Of a DNA stretch of 64,000 nt, positions 15,892 to 23,979 are shown one piece after another; position 1 is the stretch's first letter; each line of letters begins with the position of its first letter. Source of the stretch: CAWDVK01 sp963805715 (GTDB taxonomy: Bacteria > Actinomycetota > Actinomycetes > Streptosporangiales > Streptosporangiaceae); NCBI GenBank assembly GCA_963805715.1, contig CAWDVK010000001.1, positions 1 through 64,000 on the forward strand, read 5' to 3'. The notes below the pieces were generated by a model, which saw only the letters and a list, made by a program, of their open reading frames with translations, ran no database searches and was not told the DNA's origin. The position numbers and the translations under genes are program-made.

Positions 15892-17505
15892 GGCCGTCCT
15901 TCCTTGCTGGCACGGGAGTGGCGCAGGAGCTGATCGCAGGCATCCACGGCGGGCAGGGGCCGGGTGTCCGGCGGCAGTTCGGCGAGCCGTCGCAGCGTCA
16001 GGCTGGTGACCATGGCGGCCAGCGCCGGCCGGGTCGCGGCAGCGGGCCCGTTACCGCGCTCGGCGGCGGCCTTGCGTGCTTCGACCGCAACCACGTCCGC
16101 GCTGTGCGCGCCGACCGATAAGGCCGCGCTGATCCCGGCGATCACGTCCGCGTTGTCCATGTGCCGGTGCAGGAGCAGCACCTCGATCAGCACGCGGGTC
16201 GCGGCGGGCTCGCCGACGGCGCGGCGGGCCGCTGACCACAGAGCCTCGTGGGCGCCGGTGAAGGCCCCGGTGGCGCGGGCCTGGTCCAGGACAGCCGAGC
16301 CGGACATGGCCCCGGGCTTGCGCATCAGCGCCTCCAGGTAGTGATCCAGCACCAGCGACTCGGCGCCCTTGACAGTCAGCCGCTCATGCCGGGCGACTTC
16401 GGAGCGCCGGTCGTAGACGATCAGCTCCGAGGACCGCAGCACCACCCGTACCGGCCGGCCGATCAGGTGCACCGGGACCGAGTAGCGGCAGCAGCGCACG
16501 GTGACCTGGCTGTAACGATCCACCCGCGGGGTCAGCATCAGCCCCGTCTCGAACGGCTCGTCTGGCAGCGGCATCAGCAGCGGCGCCTCAGCCGCGAAGT
16601 CCTGCCCGATCGTGCGGATCCGCGCGCCGATCCGGCGGTTGTCCTCGGCCTTCTCGGCTTCGGCGATCCGGGCGTTCAGTTCCGCCAGGGAGGTTACCTC
16701 GGGGACCGGGACCAGGTAGTTGCGGCGGAAATAGCCGACCTCGCCCTCTACTCCGCCCTTCTCGTGGCCCTGCGCGGGCTCGCAGTAAAACGCCTCGAAC
16801 CGGAAATGCGACCGGAACACCGTCCACCGCGGATTCTCAACCTGGGCCCGGCCGCGCAGCAGGACCCGGCGCACCGCCGCGGTCAGGTTGTCGTATGCGG
16901 ATCTGCCCGGCCGGGATGCCACCCAGCACGGTGAAGGCGTGAACGTGGCCTTCCAGGAACGCCTCCTGCCCGCAGGTTGCGAACACCTTGTGCACCGCCT
17001 TGCCGGAATACGACAGGCGGAACACGAACAAGAAGCACTTGGTCATCACCCCGGCGAGCCGGACCCACAACTCGCCGAAATCGACCTCGGCGCCCTGCCC
17101 CGGCGGGTGATGCTGCGGTACGAACACCTGTGCCGGGCCACGGCCCTCCTCGATGCGGATATCCGGCCTGCGCCGGGCCACGTAATCCCGTAGGGCCGAA
17201 TACGACACCCCCGCTGCGCCGTGCTCCTCCACCAGGCGAGCGTGGATCCGCCTTGCGGTATGACGCTGCTTGCGGGGCGCGTCCAGGTCCGACCGCAGCC
17301 AGCCGTCGATGATCTCCTTAAACGGCTCCAGCCGCGGCGAGCGCCGCACCGGCCTCTTCCGCGGAGTCGGCTCGGCACAGGTCAGCGCCTCGCGCACCAG
17401 CCGCCGGTGCACCCCGTACTTACGGGATAACGCCCTGACCGACAGGCCCTCACGCCACGAATCACGCCGGATCCGCTCGAACAGCTCGACCTTCGTGGCC
17501 GCCAC
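15888..17505 (-). pseudogene. istA: IS21 transposase IstA, split by a one-base frameshift
   Basis: DDE transposase of the rve superfamily. The N-terminal part starts at a GTG at 17505 with GGAGG five nt upstream and reads VELFERIRRDSW, a helix-turn-helix (SVRALSRKYGVHRRLVREAL) and the first catalytic Asp in AEVDFGELW. The frame then continues past IPAGQIR into nonsense. In a second frame the expected YDNLTAAVRRVL (second catalytic Asp) resumes, followed by NPRWTVFRSHF and EKGGVEGEVGYFRR (catalytic Glu). The switch lies at about 16893-16898 and needs the loss of one base in CGCATACGAC (minus strand). All three DDE residues are therefore encoded, but in two frames. Either the element is freshly inactivated or this is a sequencing error. 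Confidence 0.85.
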
Positions 17506-17560
17506 GGAATCCTCCCTGATGCCGCATAGCATCAGAAGTATCCCACCGCAACACCGGCAA

Positions 17561-17652
17561 CGGGGCCAAATCAAGCCGACACGAGCATCCCCTCACCCAG
17601 CGGAATGGCAGGGCGGAGCCAAGTCAGGCCGACAAAGCGGGGCCACTCCGCG
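17561..17652. repeat. Right-end IS21 subterminal repeats (three copies)
   Basis: Inverted counterparts of the left-end repeats: CGGGGCCAAATCAAGCCG at 17561-17578, GCGGAGCCAAGTCAGGCC at about 17613-17630, and GCGGGGCCACTCCGCG at 17637-17652. Orientation is opposite to the left-end set, as expected for the two ends of one element. Confidence 0.65.
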
Positions 17653-17812
17653 CCGTCATAGCCACGCTGGTGGACGCTGGCTGATATAGCGGGCTACCGG
17701 GGGTCTGCAGTACTGCGGTGGGACAAGAATCTCACCGGCGTCTGCGATGCCAAGCCGAACGACCAGCGCACCTGCTGCTAGTACCTGGCGTACGACACGA
17801 CTGTACGTGCTG

Positions 17813-18451
17813 CTAGCTGTTGCGGCCGGTCACCGCCACGGTCACACCGACCGCGATCATGGCGAGCCCGCCGGCTCCGCCCACAAGCTCGAAACGCCGC
17901 GGGGATCGGGCGAACCACGCCCGGACAGCACTCGCGGTCACGGCCCAGGAACTGTCAGAAACCAGCCCGATCGCGATTGACACCAGGCTCAGAAGCAGCA
18001 TCTGGACCGGAACGTGCCCAGCAGCACGGTCGACGAACTGCGGCAGTACGGCGCCGAAGAGAATTAGCGCCTTCGGATTGGTCAGCCCCACGACGAATCC
18101 CTCCCGTGCTGCTCGCTTGTCGCTGCGCGGCGATGCGGGAGCGCTGAACACACCGGCCAATGTCCCGCGCCGGCGGAACGCCTGGATCCCCAGCCAGACC
18201 AGATACAGGGCGCCCGCCAGCTTCACCACCACGAACACTGCCGCCGACCGCTCGACCAGGGTGCCGATGCCCACGGCCACGCACGCAGCAACCGCATAGT
18301 TACCTGCTGCGTTACCGCAGACAGCTGCCAGCGCAGTGCGCCGCCCGTACGCCAGGGCACGCCCCACTACAAACAGCACGCTCGGACCGGGGATAACAAT
18401 AAGCACGAACGACGCCAGGGCGTAGCCGACAAGACTGGCCGACGAAATCAC
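17813..18451 (-). CDS. LysE/RhtB-family amino-acid exporter
   Basis: 212-residue inner-membrane protein with about six hydrophobic helices. The family marker near the N-terminus is present (FVLIVIPGPSVLFVVGRAL), as is LVWLGIQAFRR in the middle and EGFVVGLTNPKALILFGAVL, which carries the conserved NPK turn. Members export amino acids or their derivatives. The GTG start is adopted because homology begins there. An IS256 copy has inserted about 80 nt upstream, so the original promoter region may be altered. The substrate cannot be inferred. Confidence 0.88.
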   Translation of the reverse strand: MISSASLVGYALASFVLIVIPGPSVLFVVGRALAYGRRTALAAVCGNAAGNYAVAACVAVGIGTLVERSAAVFVVVKLAGALYLVWLGIQAFRRRGTLAGVFSAPASPRSDKRAAREGFVVGLTNPKALILFGAVLPQFVDRAAGHVPVQMLLLSLVSIAIGLVSDSSWAVTASAVRAWFARSPRRFELVGGAGGLAMIAVGVTVAVTGRNS

Positions 18452-18531
18452 TGTGCAGCGCTAATCTTCTACACCAAGGTTCACAACCGGTTCGCCGAAC
18501 CGCTAGCGACCACGGACCGGGGGTATCTCTC

Positions 18532-20101
18532 CAGGTGTGTAAGGAGTGATCAAAGGGAACTGAATGGCCAGTGGGAATGGCCACTGTTACGGGGGGAGAA
18601 CAACGATCATGTCCACTACACGCCAAGAGCCCGTCCCGGCATGGATGGTGCAGGCTGCAGAGCCCGAGGGGGTTTTGGGGGACCCCTCTCATTACGACGG
18701 GGAAAATCCCCCCTCGGCCGGCCCGGAAGCGGTCCCGCTGCGGGAGCTGATCGACGACCGGCTGCTGGACGCGCTGCTGGAGCGCTCCAGGGACGAGGCC
18801 GGCGGGCTGCGGCTGACCGGCGAGGGGTCAATGCTCGGGGAACTGGTCAAGGCGGTCCTGGAACGGGCGCTGGGCGCCGAGCTGACCGCTCACCTCGGCT
18901 ATGAACGGCGCGACCGGGTCGGCTATAACACCGGCAACTCCCGCAACGGCACGATCGGCAAGAAAGTTCAGACCGGGATCGGCCCGGTGCCGATCGAGGT
19001 GCCCCGCGACCGCAATGGCAGCTTCGAGCCGCTGCTGGTGCCCAAGCGGGCGGGGCGGATCTCCGGCGGGCTGGACGACATGATCATCAGCCTGTACGCG
19101 CACGGCATGTCCGTCCGCGACATCCTGCACCACCTCGAGCAGGTCTACGGCACCCAGCTATCGCACGAGACCGTGTCCCGGATCACCGACGCCGTGCTGG
19201 AGGAGGTCCGGGCCTGGCAGAGCAGGCCCCTGGACCCGGTCTACGCGGTGGTGTTCCCGGGCGCGATCATGGTCAAGGTCCGAGACAACCACGTCGTGCA
19301 GAACAAGCCCGCCTACCTGGCCATCGGCATCGACGCCGACGGGGAGAAGCACGTGCTGGGCATCTGGCTGGCTAAGACCCCGCTGGACACCGCCACCGCC
19401 GGGGAGGGCGCCCGCTTCTGGGGCAGCGTGATGACCGACCTGCGCAACCGCGGAGTCCGCGACATCCTCATCGCCTGCTGCGACGGCCTGGCCGGGTTCG
19501 AGGACGCCATCTGCGCCGCGTTCCCGGCCACCATCGTCCAGCGCTGCGTTGTTCATCTGGTCCGAAACGCGCTGCGGCCGGTCGCCCGCCGCGACGCCGC
19601 CGCCGTGGCGGCGCAGCTGCGCACCATCTACACCGCGCCCGGCGAGGACGCCGCCCTGGATGCGCTGGCCGCGTTCTCCGCCTCCGAGCTCGGCCGCAAG
19701 TACCCGCAGGCCGCCAGGGTCTGGGAAGACTCCCGGGAGGCCTTCACCCCGTTCCTGGCCTTCAGCCCGCCGGTGCGCAAGCTGCTGTACACCACCAACA
19801 GCATCGAGAGCCTGAACTACCAGCTCAGGAAGGTCACCAAGGCCCGCGGACACTTCCCCGGCGACGACGCCGTCGTCAGGCTGCTCTGGCTGGCGATCAT
19901 CAACATCGAGGACAAGCGCTCCCGCGAGCGCGCGGCCCGCCGGAACGAAACCGGCAAGCGTAGCGACCAGCCCGGACGCCTCATCGAAGGACAGCGCGTC
20001 ATGGGATGGCGCGAAGCACTCAACGAACTCGACCTCGCCTACCCAGGACGAATCCGGTAAAGGAGACATACCCGCAAGCTCAAAAAGATCTTACACACCT
20101 G
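18532..20101. mobile_element. IS256-type insertion sequence
   Basis: The element is bounded by 12-bp exact inverted repeats, CAGGTGTGTAAG at 18532-18543 and its complement CTTACACACCTG at 20090-20101. It carries one transposase gene. The flanks (GTATCTCTC to the left, AGGTTACAAG to the right) do not give the 8-9 bp target duplication expected for this family, which suggests later rearrangement or an old insertion. Confidence 0.82.
18609..20060 (+). CDS. IS256-family transposase with altered first catalytic Asp
   Basis: 483 residues from the ATG at 18609 (an in-frame ATG at 18564 would add 15). The mutator-type transposase domain is complete: LGYERRDRVGYNTGNSRNG, IEVPRDRNGSFEP, second catalytic Asp in IACCDGLAGF, CVVHLVRNALR, and the catalytic Glu in TTNSIESLNYQLRK. 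The first catalytic Asp is normally in a 'VVFLDAI-VKVRD' context. Here codons at 19257-19262 read Pro-Gly (VVFPGAIMVKVRD), so the expected Asp is Gly218. Two base changes from CTG-GAC to CCG-GGC would explain this. If correct, the protein should be unable to cut DNA. Reading frame and ends are otherwise intact. Confidence 0.9.
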   Translation: MSTTRQEPVPAWMVQAAEPEGVLGDPSHYDGENPPSAGPEAVPLRELIDDRLLDALLERSRDEAGGLRLTGEGSMLGELVKAVLERALGAELTAHLGYERRDRVGYNTGNSRNGTIGKKVQTGIGPVPIEVPRDRNGSFEPLLVPKRAGRISGGLDDMIISLYAHGMSVRDILHHLEQVYGTQLSHETVSRITDAVLEEVRAWQSRPLDPVYAVVFPGAIMVKVRDNHVVQNKPAYLAIGIDADGEKHVLGIWLAKTPLDTATAGEGARFWGSVMTDLRNRGVRDILIACCDGLAGFEDAICAAFPATIVQRCVVHLVRNALRPVARRDAAAVAAQLRTIYTAPGEDAALDALAAFSASELGRKYPQAARVWEDSREAFTPFLAFSPPVRKLLYTTNSIESLNYQLRKVTKARGHFPGDDAVVRLLWLAIINIEDKRSRERAARRNETGKRSDQPGRLIEGQRVMGWREALNELDLAYPGRIR

Positions 20102-20235
20102 AGGTTACAAGCTCCACGGACCGTGATGCGCCGCTGATGTCAGGCCGGCGCCGAGGGCTTTCTCAATCAGGCGCACAGCCGTACAGCAGGGTGTGCCCGA
20201 CTTCCGTGCGATCGGCTGGGCGCCGACCATGGGAC

Positions 20236-20847
20236 TTACCTGGCCCGGACAGGGCCAGTCTGAGTCACCGGGCCCGTGCAGGCCTGGTCGACAAGGGTCT
20301 GGGCCGCGGCCTTGGCGGCGTGCGGGGTGGCCGGGTCGGCACCGAGAACGCCGTCGGCTAGGCCGCCGTCGATGAGCAGCGTGAGCTGCCGGGCAAGCAG
20401 GTCCGGATCTGCAGCACCGGCCCGGCGGGCCAGGTCGCGTATCCAGGCGCGCACGACGCCCTTGTGCTCGATGGTTCGAGCGTGCACGTCACCGCCGGAG
20501 TGGCTTTCTGCGGCGGCATTGATGAATGCGCAGCCGTGATAGCCATCGCGGCGGCTCGCCGCGGCGAGCGCGTCGAACATCGCGACGAGCTGGGCACGAG
20601 GGTCGTCAGTGGCGCGCGCAGCGGCGCGCAGCTGCCCGAACCAGGCCTGGTCGACCTTGTCCAGATAGCACACGACAAGGTCGTCCTTGCGCGGGAAGTG
20701 CTTGTAGAAGGTCGCCTTGGCGACGCCGGACTCGGCGATGATCGTGTCCACGCCAACGCCGCGCGCGCCGTGCGCGTAGAACAGCCGGAACGCCGTATCC
20801 ACGATGCGCTCGCGGGCTGGCTGTCGCGTCCCGCCTGCCTGAGTCAT
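20236..20847 (-). CDS. TetR-family repressor
   Basis: 203-residue regulator. The N-terminal HTH reads RERIVDTAFRLFYAHGARGVG and then IIAESGVAKATFYKHFPRKDDLV. The C-terminal half is the variable ligand/dimer domain (GYHGCAFINAAAESH is typical of a subgroup near oxidoreductase genes). The ATG at 20847 has a GGGGG tract upstream; further in-frame codons exist but lack homology. It is divergent from the F420/NADP-oxidoreductase-like gene at 21051. The perfect inverted repeat at 20974-20993 and the weaker one at 20904-20919 between them are likely binding sites. Confidence 0.88.
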   Translation of the reverse strand: MTQAGGTRQPARERIVDTAFRLFYAHGARGVGVDTIIAESGVAKATFYKHFPRKDDLVVCYLDKVDQAWFGQLRAAARATDDPRAQLVAMFDALAAASRRDGYHGCAFINAAAESHSGGDVHARTIEHKGVVRAWIRDLARRAGAADPDLLARQLTLLIDGGLADGVLGADPATPHAAKAAAQTLVDQACTGPVTQTGPVRAR

Positions 20848-20903
20848 CGATGCCCCCTTTGACAGACCGCTGGCTCGTGTAGTGCATGCGTGCACTTCCA
20901 TGG

Positions 20904-20919
20904 TACAGACAGGTCCGTA
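20904..20919. promoter_or_regulatory. Imperfect second TetR-type operator
   Basis: TACAGACAGGTCCGTA is an imperfect palindrome sharing the ACAGACAG half with the better site at 20974. It lies about 57 nt upstream of the tetR start and could mediate autorepression. Confidence 0.45.
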
Positions 20920-20973
20920 TGGGGGCGGCGTTTGTTCCTCAGCTCACACAGCTAGATGACAGGCCTGGGTCGG

Positions 20974-20993
20974 AGCAGACAGACCTGTCTGCT
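20974..20993. promoter_or_regulatory. TetR-type operator, perfect 9-bp inverted repeat
   Basis: AGCAGACAG and CTGTCTGCT are exact inverted repeats separated by AC. The site lies 58 nt upstream of the oxidoreductase start and touches TAGTCT, a possible -10 box, so binding would block that promoter. Confidence 0.7.
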
Positions 20994-21050
20994 AGTCTCA
21001 AACGGAGCCGTGCTAATCCCAGCCCAGAACACATTCGAAGGAGCACCACG

Positions 21051-21731
21051 ATGAGGATCGCAGTCATCGGTACTGGAGCAGTCGGACAGGCACTCGCCGG
21101 ACGGCTCGCGGAGCTTGGCCACGACGTCACTGTCGGCACTCGCGACGTGGCGGCGACGCGGGCCAGGACCGAGCCGGACGGTATGGGCAACCCGCCGTAC
21201 AGCCAGTGGGCGCAAGCGCACCCGACGGTGAAGCTGGCCACCTTCGCCGACGCCGCGGCAGGAGCCGAGCTGATCGTCACCGCCACCTCCGGAAGCGCGT
21301 CGATCGGCGCACTGGAAGCGGCCGGAGCCGGCAACCTGGCCGGCAAAGTGCTCCTGGACATCTCCAACCCGCTCGACTTCTCCCGAGGCTTCCCGCCGAG
21401 CCTGTTCATCAAGGACACCGACTCACTCGGCGAGCAGATCCAGGCAAGGTTCCCGCAGGCCAAGGTCGTCAAGTCCCTGAACACCCTGGCTGCGGCCCTG
21501 ATGGTCAACCCTGCCCTGCTCGCCGACGGCAACCACTCAGTCTTCGTCTCCGGCAACGACCCGGACGCGAAGAAGATCGTGACCGGGCTGCTGGAGTCGT
21601 TCGGCCACACCGACATCATCGACATCGGCGACATCACGACCGCCCGCGGCACCGAGATGTTGCTGCCGATCTGGCTGCGCCTCATGGGCACGCTGAACAC
21701 CCCGATGTTCAACTTCAAGATCGTTCGGTAG
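21051..21731 (+). CDS. NADP/F420-dependent oxidoreductase-like protein (NAD(P)-binding)
   Basis: 226-residue protein with an N-terminal Rossmann fold (MRIAVIGTGAVGQALAGRLA, GxGxxG) in the coenzyme F420-dependent NADP oxidoreductase family. Features of that family include GHDVTVGTRD, VLLDISNPLDFSRGFPPSLF, VKSLNTLAAALMVNP and FGHTDIIDIGDITTARGTEM. The ATG follows GAAGGAG with an 8-nt gap. It probably transfers hydride between NADP(H) and a flavin or F420-like partner; small members without an F420 pocket also occur, so the cofactor is uncertain. Control by the divergent TetR protein through the palindrome at 20974-20993 is likely. Confidence 0.85.
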   Translation: MRIAVIGTGAVGQALAGRLAELGHDVTVGTRDVAATRARTEPDGMGNPPYSQWAQAHPTVKLATFADAAAGAELIVTATSGSASIGALEAAGAGNLAGKVLLDISNPLDFSRGFPPSLFIKDTDSLGEQIQARFPQAKVVKSLNTLAAALMVNPALLADGNHSVFVSGNDPDAKKIVTGLLESFGHTDIIDIGDITTARGTEMLLPIWLRLMGTLNTPMFNFKIVR

Positions 21732-21884
21732 CGTACTTTCCCGCCGCGGGCCGTCTGAGAGGGCCCCACCTCTACCGGGGCTCAAAGGCCCGGAAGCGAC
21801 GGTCTGGCGCCATCTCGGGCGCAACATCCCGGTAACGCACGGCGATCTCGGCGAGCTCAGCTACAGATCGCCGATGGGGTGGCG

Positions 21885-22151
21885 TCAGGACCGGTAGGCG
21901 TCACGTCGGTGATCTATGTCGAGGATGTGGATGGTGCTGGCGTCATCATCGATCGCATAGCGGATGCGGTACTCGCCGCGCCGGGCTCGCCATTGTCCCT
22001 CGAAGGGCTTGCGCAGGGGCGTGCCCACTCTGCGCGGCTCTTCGCTGAGGGGGCCGCGGATGAACTCGAAGCATGCCCACGCGACGGCTTCGGGTAGCCG
22101 GTCGTGAAGCTGGCGAGCGGCGGTCGGAGCGATGATGACCTGGTAGGTCAC
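21885..22151 (-). CDS. ParE/RelE-family toxin (module 1)
   Basis: 88-residue protein of the RelE/ParE superfamily. MTYQVIIAPTAARQLHDRLPE starts the fold; PRRVGTPLRKPFEGQWRARRGEYRIRY and IHILDIDHRRDAYR hold the basic residues expected at the active surface. Relatives either cleave ribosome-bound mRNA or poison gyrase. The start overlaps the antitoxin stop by 4 nt. It is closely similar in its C-terminal half to the toxin at 23144-23431. Confidence 0.88.
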   Translation of the reverse strand: MTYQVIIAPTAARQLHDRLPEAVAWACFEFIRGPLSEEPRRVGTPLRKPFEGQWRARRGEYRIRYAIDDDASTIHILDIDHRRDAYRS

Positions 22152-22435
22152 GGCCGGTGTTTCCCGAAGCGCTCTTCCAGGGACCGCGCCACTTCGGCGA
22201 TGGACATGCCCTCTCCGCGAGCGATCTCGTCACGGGATCGGGCGATGCGCTCTTGCGCCGCTGGGTCGGACAGCAGCTCGAGCGTCGCCTCGATGGACTC
22301 AAGATCTTCAGCTGCGAGCAGGACGACGTAGTCTTTGCCGTTCTTGGTGATGTGGACTCGCTCGTGGGTGCGGCCGACTTCGTCGGCTATCTCCGAGAGC
22401 CGGGCTTTCACCTCAGACAAGGGTAGCACTGTCAT
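22148..22435 (-). CDS. Phd/YefM-family antitoxin (module 1)
   Basis: 95-residue antitoxin. The N-terminal Phd/YefM DNA-binding fold reads VLPLSEVKARLSEIADEV, then ERVHITKNGKDYVVLLAAEDLESIEATLELL. The C-terminal charged tail should wrap and neutralise the toxin encoded just downstream. A strong promoter (TTGCCT, 16-nt spacer, TATAAT on the minus strand) sits so close to the ATG that the transcript should be leaderless. An inverted repeat CCAGAA-N10-TTCTGG (22439-22460) overlaps the -10 box and is a good candidate for autoregulation. Confidence 0.9.
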   Translation of the reverse strand: MTVLPLSEVKARLSEIADEVGRTHERVHITKNGKDYVVLLAAEDLESIEATLELLSDPAAQERIARSRDEIARGEGMSIAEVARSLEERFGKHRP

Positions 22436-22443
22436 AGACCAGA

Positions 22444-22471
22444 ATTATAGTCGGTTCTGGCTGGGAGGCAA
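22444..22471 (-). promoter_or_regulatory. Promoter of TA module 1, overlapped by an inverted repeat
   Basis: On the minus strand, TTGCCT (22466-22471) and TATAAT (22444-22449) are separated by 16 nt. Transcription would start within a few bases of the antitoxin ATG at 22435. CCAGAA/TTCTGG arms at 22439-22444 and 22455-22460 flank the -10 box. Confidence 0.65.
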
Positions 22472-22844
22472 GGTTGGCCGCGGCTATGCGGATGGCGGCT
22501 GCCCGGGCAAGCAGTGACCGGAGCCCCGTACATGATTGTCCGCAGCTTTGGTCAGACCGATTGGCCCGCACGGACATGTGACGGACAGTCTCGGTCTGCC
22601 TCCACGTTCCGACTCTGTATGGCCGGACTGGGCGGGTGGTCGCCGGCCGAGTGCGCAGGTGCCGGGTCCAGGGCGGTGTCTGCGGGACCGTCACGGAACA
22701 AGACACACGTCGACGATCATGCCTGGGTGACGTCCGCAGGTTCCTAAACGGCGCCCGAAGGTGCGCGTGCCAGCAGTCCGCGCACGTCCCAGGACGCGGC
22801 TTTTCGGGCTTACGCAAGCAGCCGGTGAGCCAGCGACGATGGAG

Positions 22845-22878
22845 TGGACATCTTCCCGACAGTGCGCCACAATTGTGG
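22845..22878 (+). promoter_or_regulatory. Promoter/operator of TA module 2
   Basis: TGGACA (22845-22850), a 17-nt gap and CACAAT (22868-22873) form a plausible promoter. The -10 lies inside the perfect palindrome CCACAATTGTGG (22867-22878), which ends 2 nt before the antitoxin ATG. Leaderless, autorepressed transcription is inferred. Confidence 0.55.
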
Positions 22879-22880
22879 TC

Positions 22881-23147
22881 ATGAGCATTGAGTCGCTGCG
22901 GTCAGTTCGTGATCACCTCTCGGAGTTTGTCGACCGCGTTGAGGGCCACCATGAGCGCATCGTGCTGACCCGGAATGGTCATGCGGCTGCCGTCCTGATC
23001 AGCCCCGAAGATCTTGCCCAGCTGGAAGAAACGATCGATGTGCTGAGCGATCCCGCCGCGCTTGCTGACATCCGCGAAGCTGATGAGGCCTATGCGCGGG
23101 GTGATGTCGTCCGCGGCGTGGAGGCTGTCCGCCAGCTGCGCCGGTGA
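22881..23147 (+). CDS. Phd/YefM-family antitoxin (module 2)
   Basis: 88-residue antitoxin: SIESLRSVRDHLSEFVDRV, HERIVLTRNGHAAAVLISPE and DLAQLEETIDVLSDPAALAD follow the Phd/YefM pattern. The start is taken at the ATG just after the palindrome, since upstream in-frame sequence lacks homology. It overlaps the toxin gene by 4 nt. It resembles the module 1 antitoxin (ITKNGKDYVVLLAAEDLESI against LTRNGHAAAVLISPEDLAQL) but is clearly diverged, so cross-talk is uncertain. Confidence 0.88.
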   Translation: MSIESLRSVRDHLSEFVDRVEGHHERIVLTRNGHAAAVLISPEDLAQLEETIDVLSDPAALADIREADEAYARGDVVRGVEAVRQLRR

Positions 23148-23431
23148 CCAGCGAGGGTCCCGGCGATTACGAACTCCTCCTTACCCCGCCCGCGCGCCGG
23201 GACCTGACGGGGAAGCTGCCCGAACCAGTCGCCGCAGCGGTGATCGAGTTCGTGACCACAGCACTGATCCGCCAGCCACACCGGGTGGGAAAGCCATTGC
23301 GCGATGACCTCGCTGGCGTGTGGTCAGCCCGCCGGGGGACCTACCGTGTTCTTTACCGCATCCGTGAGGATCTCCGCGAAGTGATCGTCCTTCGCGTCGA
23401 ACACCGCCGCGACGCCTACCGGCCGTTGTAG
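23144..23431 (+). CDS. ParE/RelE-family toxin (module 2)
   Basis: 95-residue RelE/ParE-type toxin with a GTG start overlapping the antitoxin stop. YELLLTPPARRDLTGKLPEPV, PHRVGKPLRDDLAGVWSARR, YRVLYRIRED and VEHRRDAYR follow the same pattern as the module 1 toxin. The conserved terminal H-R-R-D-A-Y is present in both. The likely target is mRNA on the ribosome, inferred from family. Confidence 0.88.
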   Translation: MTSEGPGDYELLLTPPARRDLTGKLPEPVAAAVIEFVTTALIRQPHRVGKPLRDDLAGVWSARRGTYRVLYRIREDLREVIVLRVEHRRDAYRPL

Positions 23432-23979
23432 CCGAGGTTCAAACCGATATCCGCATCTCATGGGTGCCGCGATGAGGTACGTCGGGCATCGCGCAGCATC
23501 TGCAGTGGCTCCGCCAAGAGGAGCGCGGACCTACATGGGGTCGAGGCGACACTGTCGCTATCGGCGTCGACGCATCGACGCCTGCCGCCGATCGCGGAGC
23601 GTGATTGAACTTTTGGATAACGAACCGCACGCGTACCCGCCGTTATCTCAAGTGCGTTTTCGGGTGTCTACCATGTGCTGACGTGAGCTTTTGAGCTGCG
23701 TCGTGGGTACGTTATCTGAAGAGATGTCCACGACGTGTCCGGAGCGTGTCGCCCACGTGACCTGCGCTGGTCCCCTTGTCGGTGTGTGCTGAAGCGGCCT
23801 GGACCGCCTCCGCCGAACCCGGCCCGCGCGTGACCGTGACCTTGGAACGGCTCGCCGCTGCGCTTGAGAAGACTTGACCTCACCATCCCGTCAGTGGCCG
23901 GATTGCAGTAGCTCTGGGCACTTTTCATGATGGGTCAGTCAGCGAGGCGGGTACGCCATCGCGTCTGTGGCGCTACGGA
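23432..23979. other. 548-bp region with no recognisable gene
   Basis: No frame has convincing coding character. GC content looks lower than in the neighbours. Two similar motifs, CCGTTATCTCAAG near 23641 and ACGTTATCTGAAG near 23709, stand out. They may mark the edge of an old mobile element, but no matching recombinase is present. Confidence 0.4.

Larger units (their letters stand above)
14713..17652. mobile_element. IS21-type insertion sequence (istA frameshifted)
   Basis: The element contains istA (broken), istB and a third small ORF, all on the minus strand. Each end carries three related subterminal repeats of the pattern CGG-YTTGA-N2-TGGCCCCG: near 14713, 14737 and 14782 on the left, and in the opposite orientation near 17561, 17613 and 17637 on the right. 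Multiple terminal repeats in opposite orientation are typical of IS21. The exact tips and target duplication cannot be fixed by eye, so the limits are approximate. Confidence 0.75.
22436..22880. other. 445-bp divergent intergenic region between two TA modules
   Basis: No gene is apparent. The left end holds the module 1 promoter and operator, and the right end the module 2 promoter and palindrome. The middle (about 22475-22840) shows no ORF with convincing composition, repeat or RNA structure. Confidence 0.5.
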
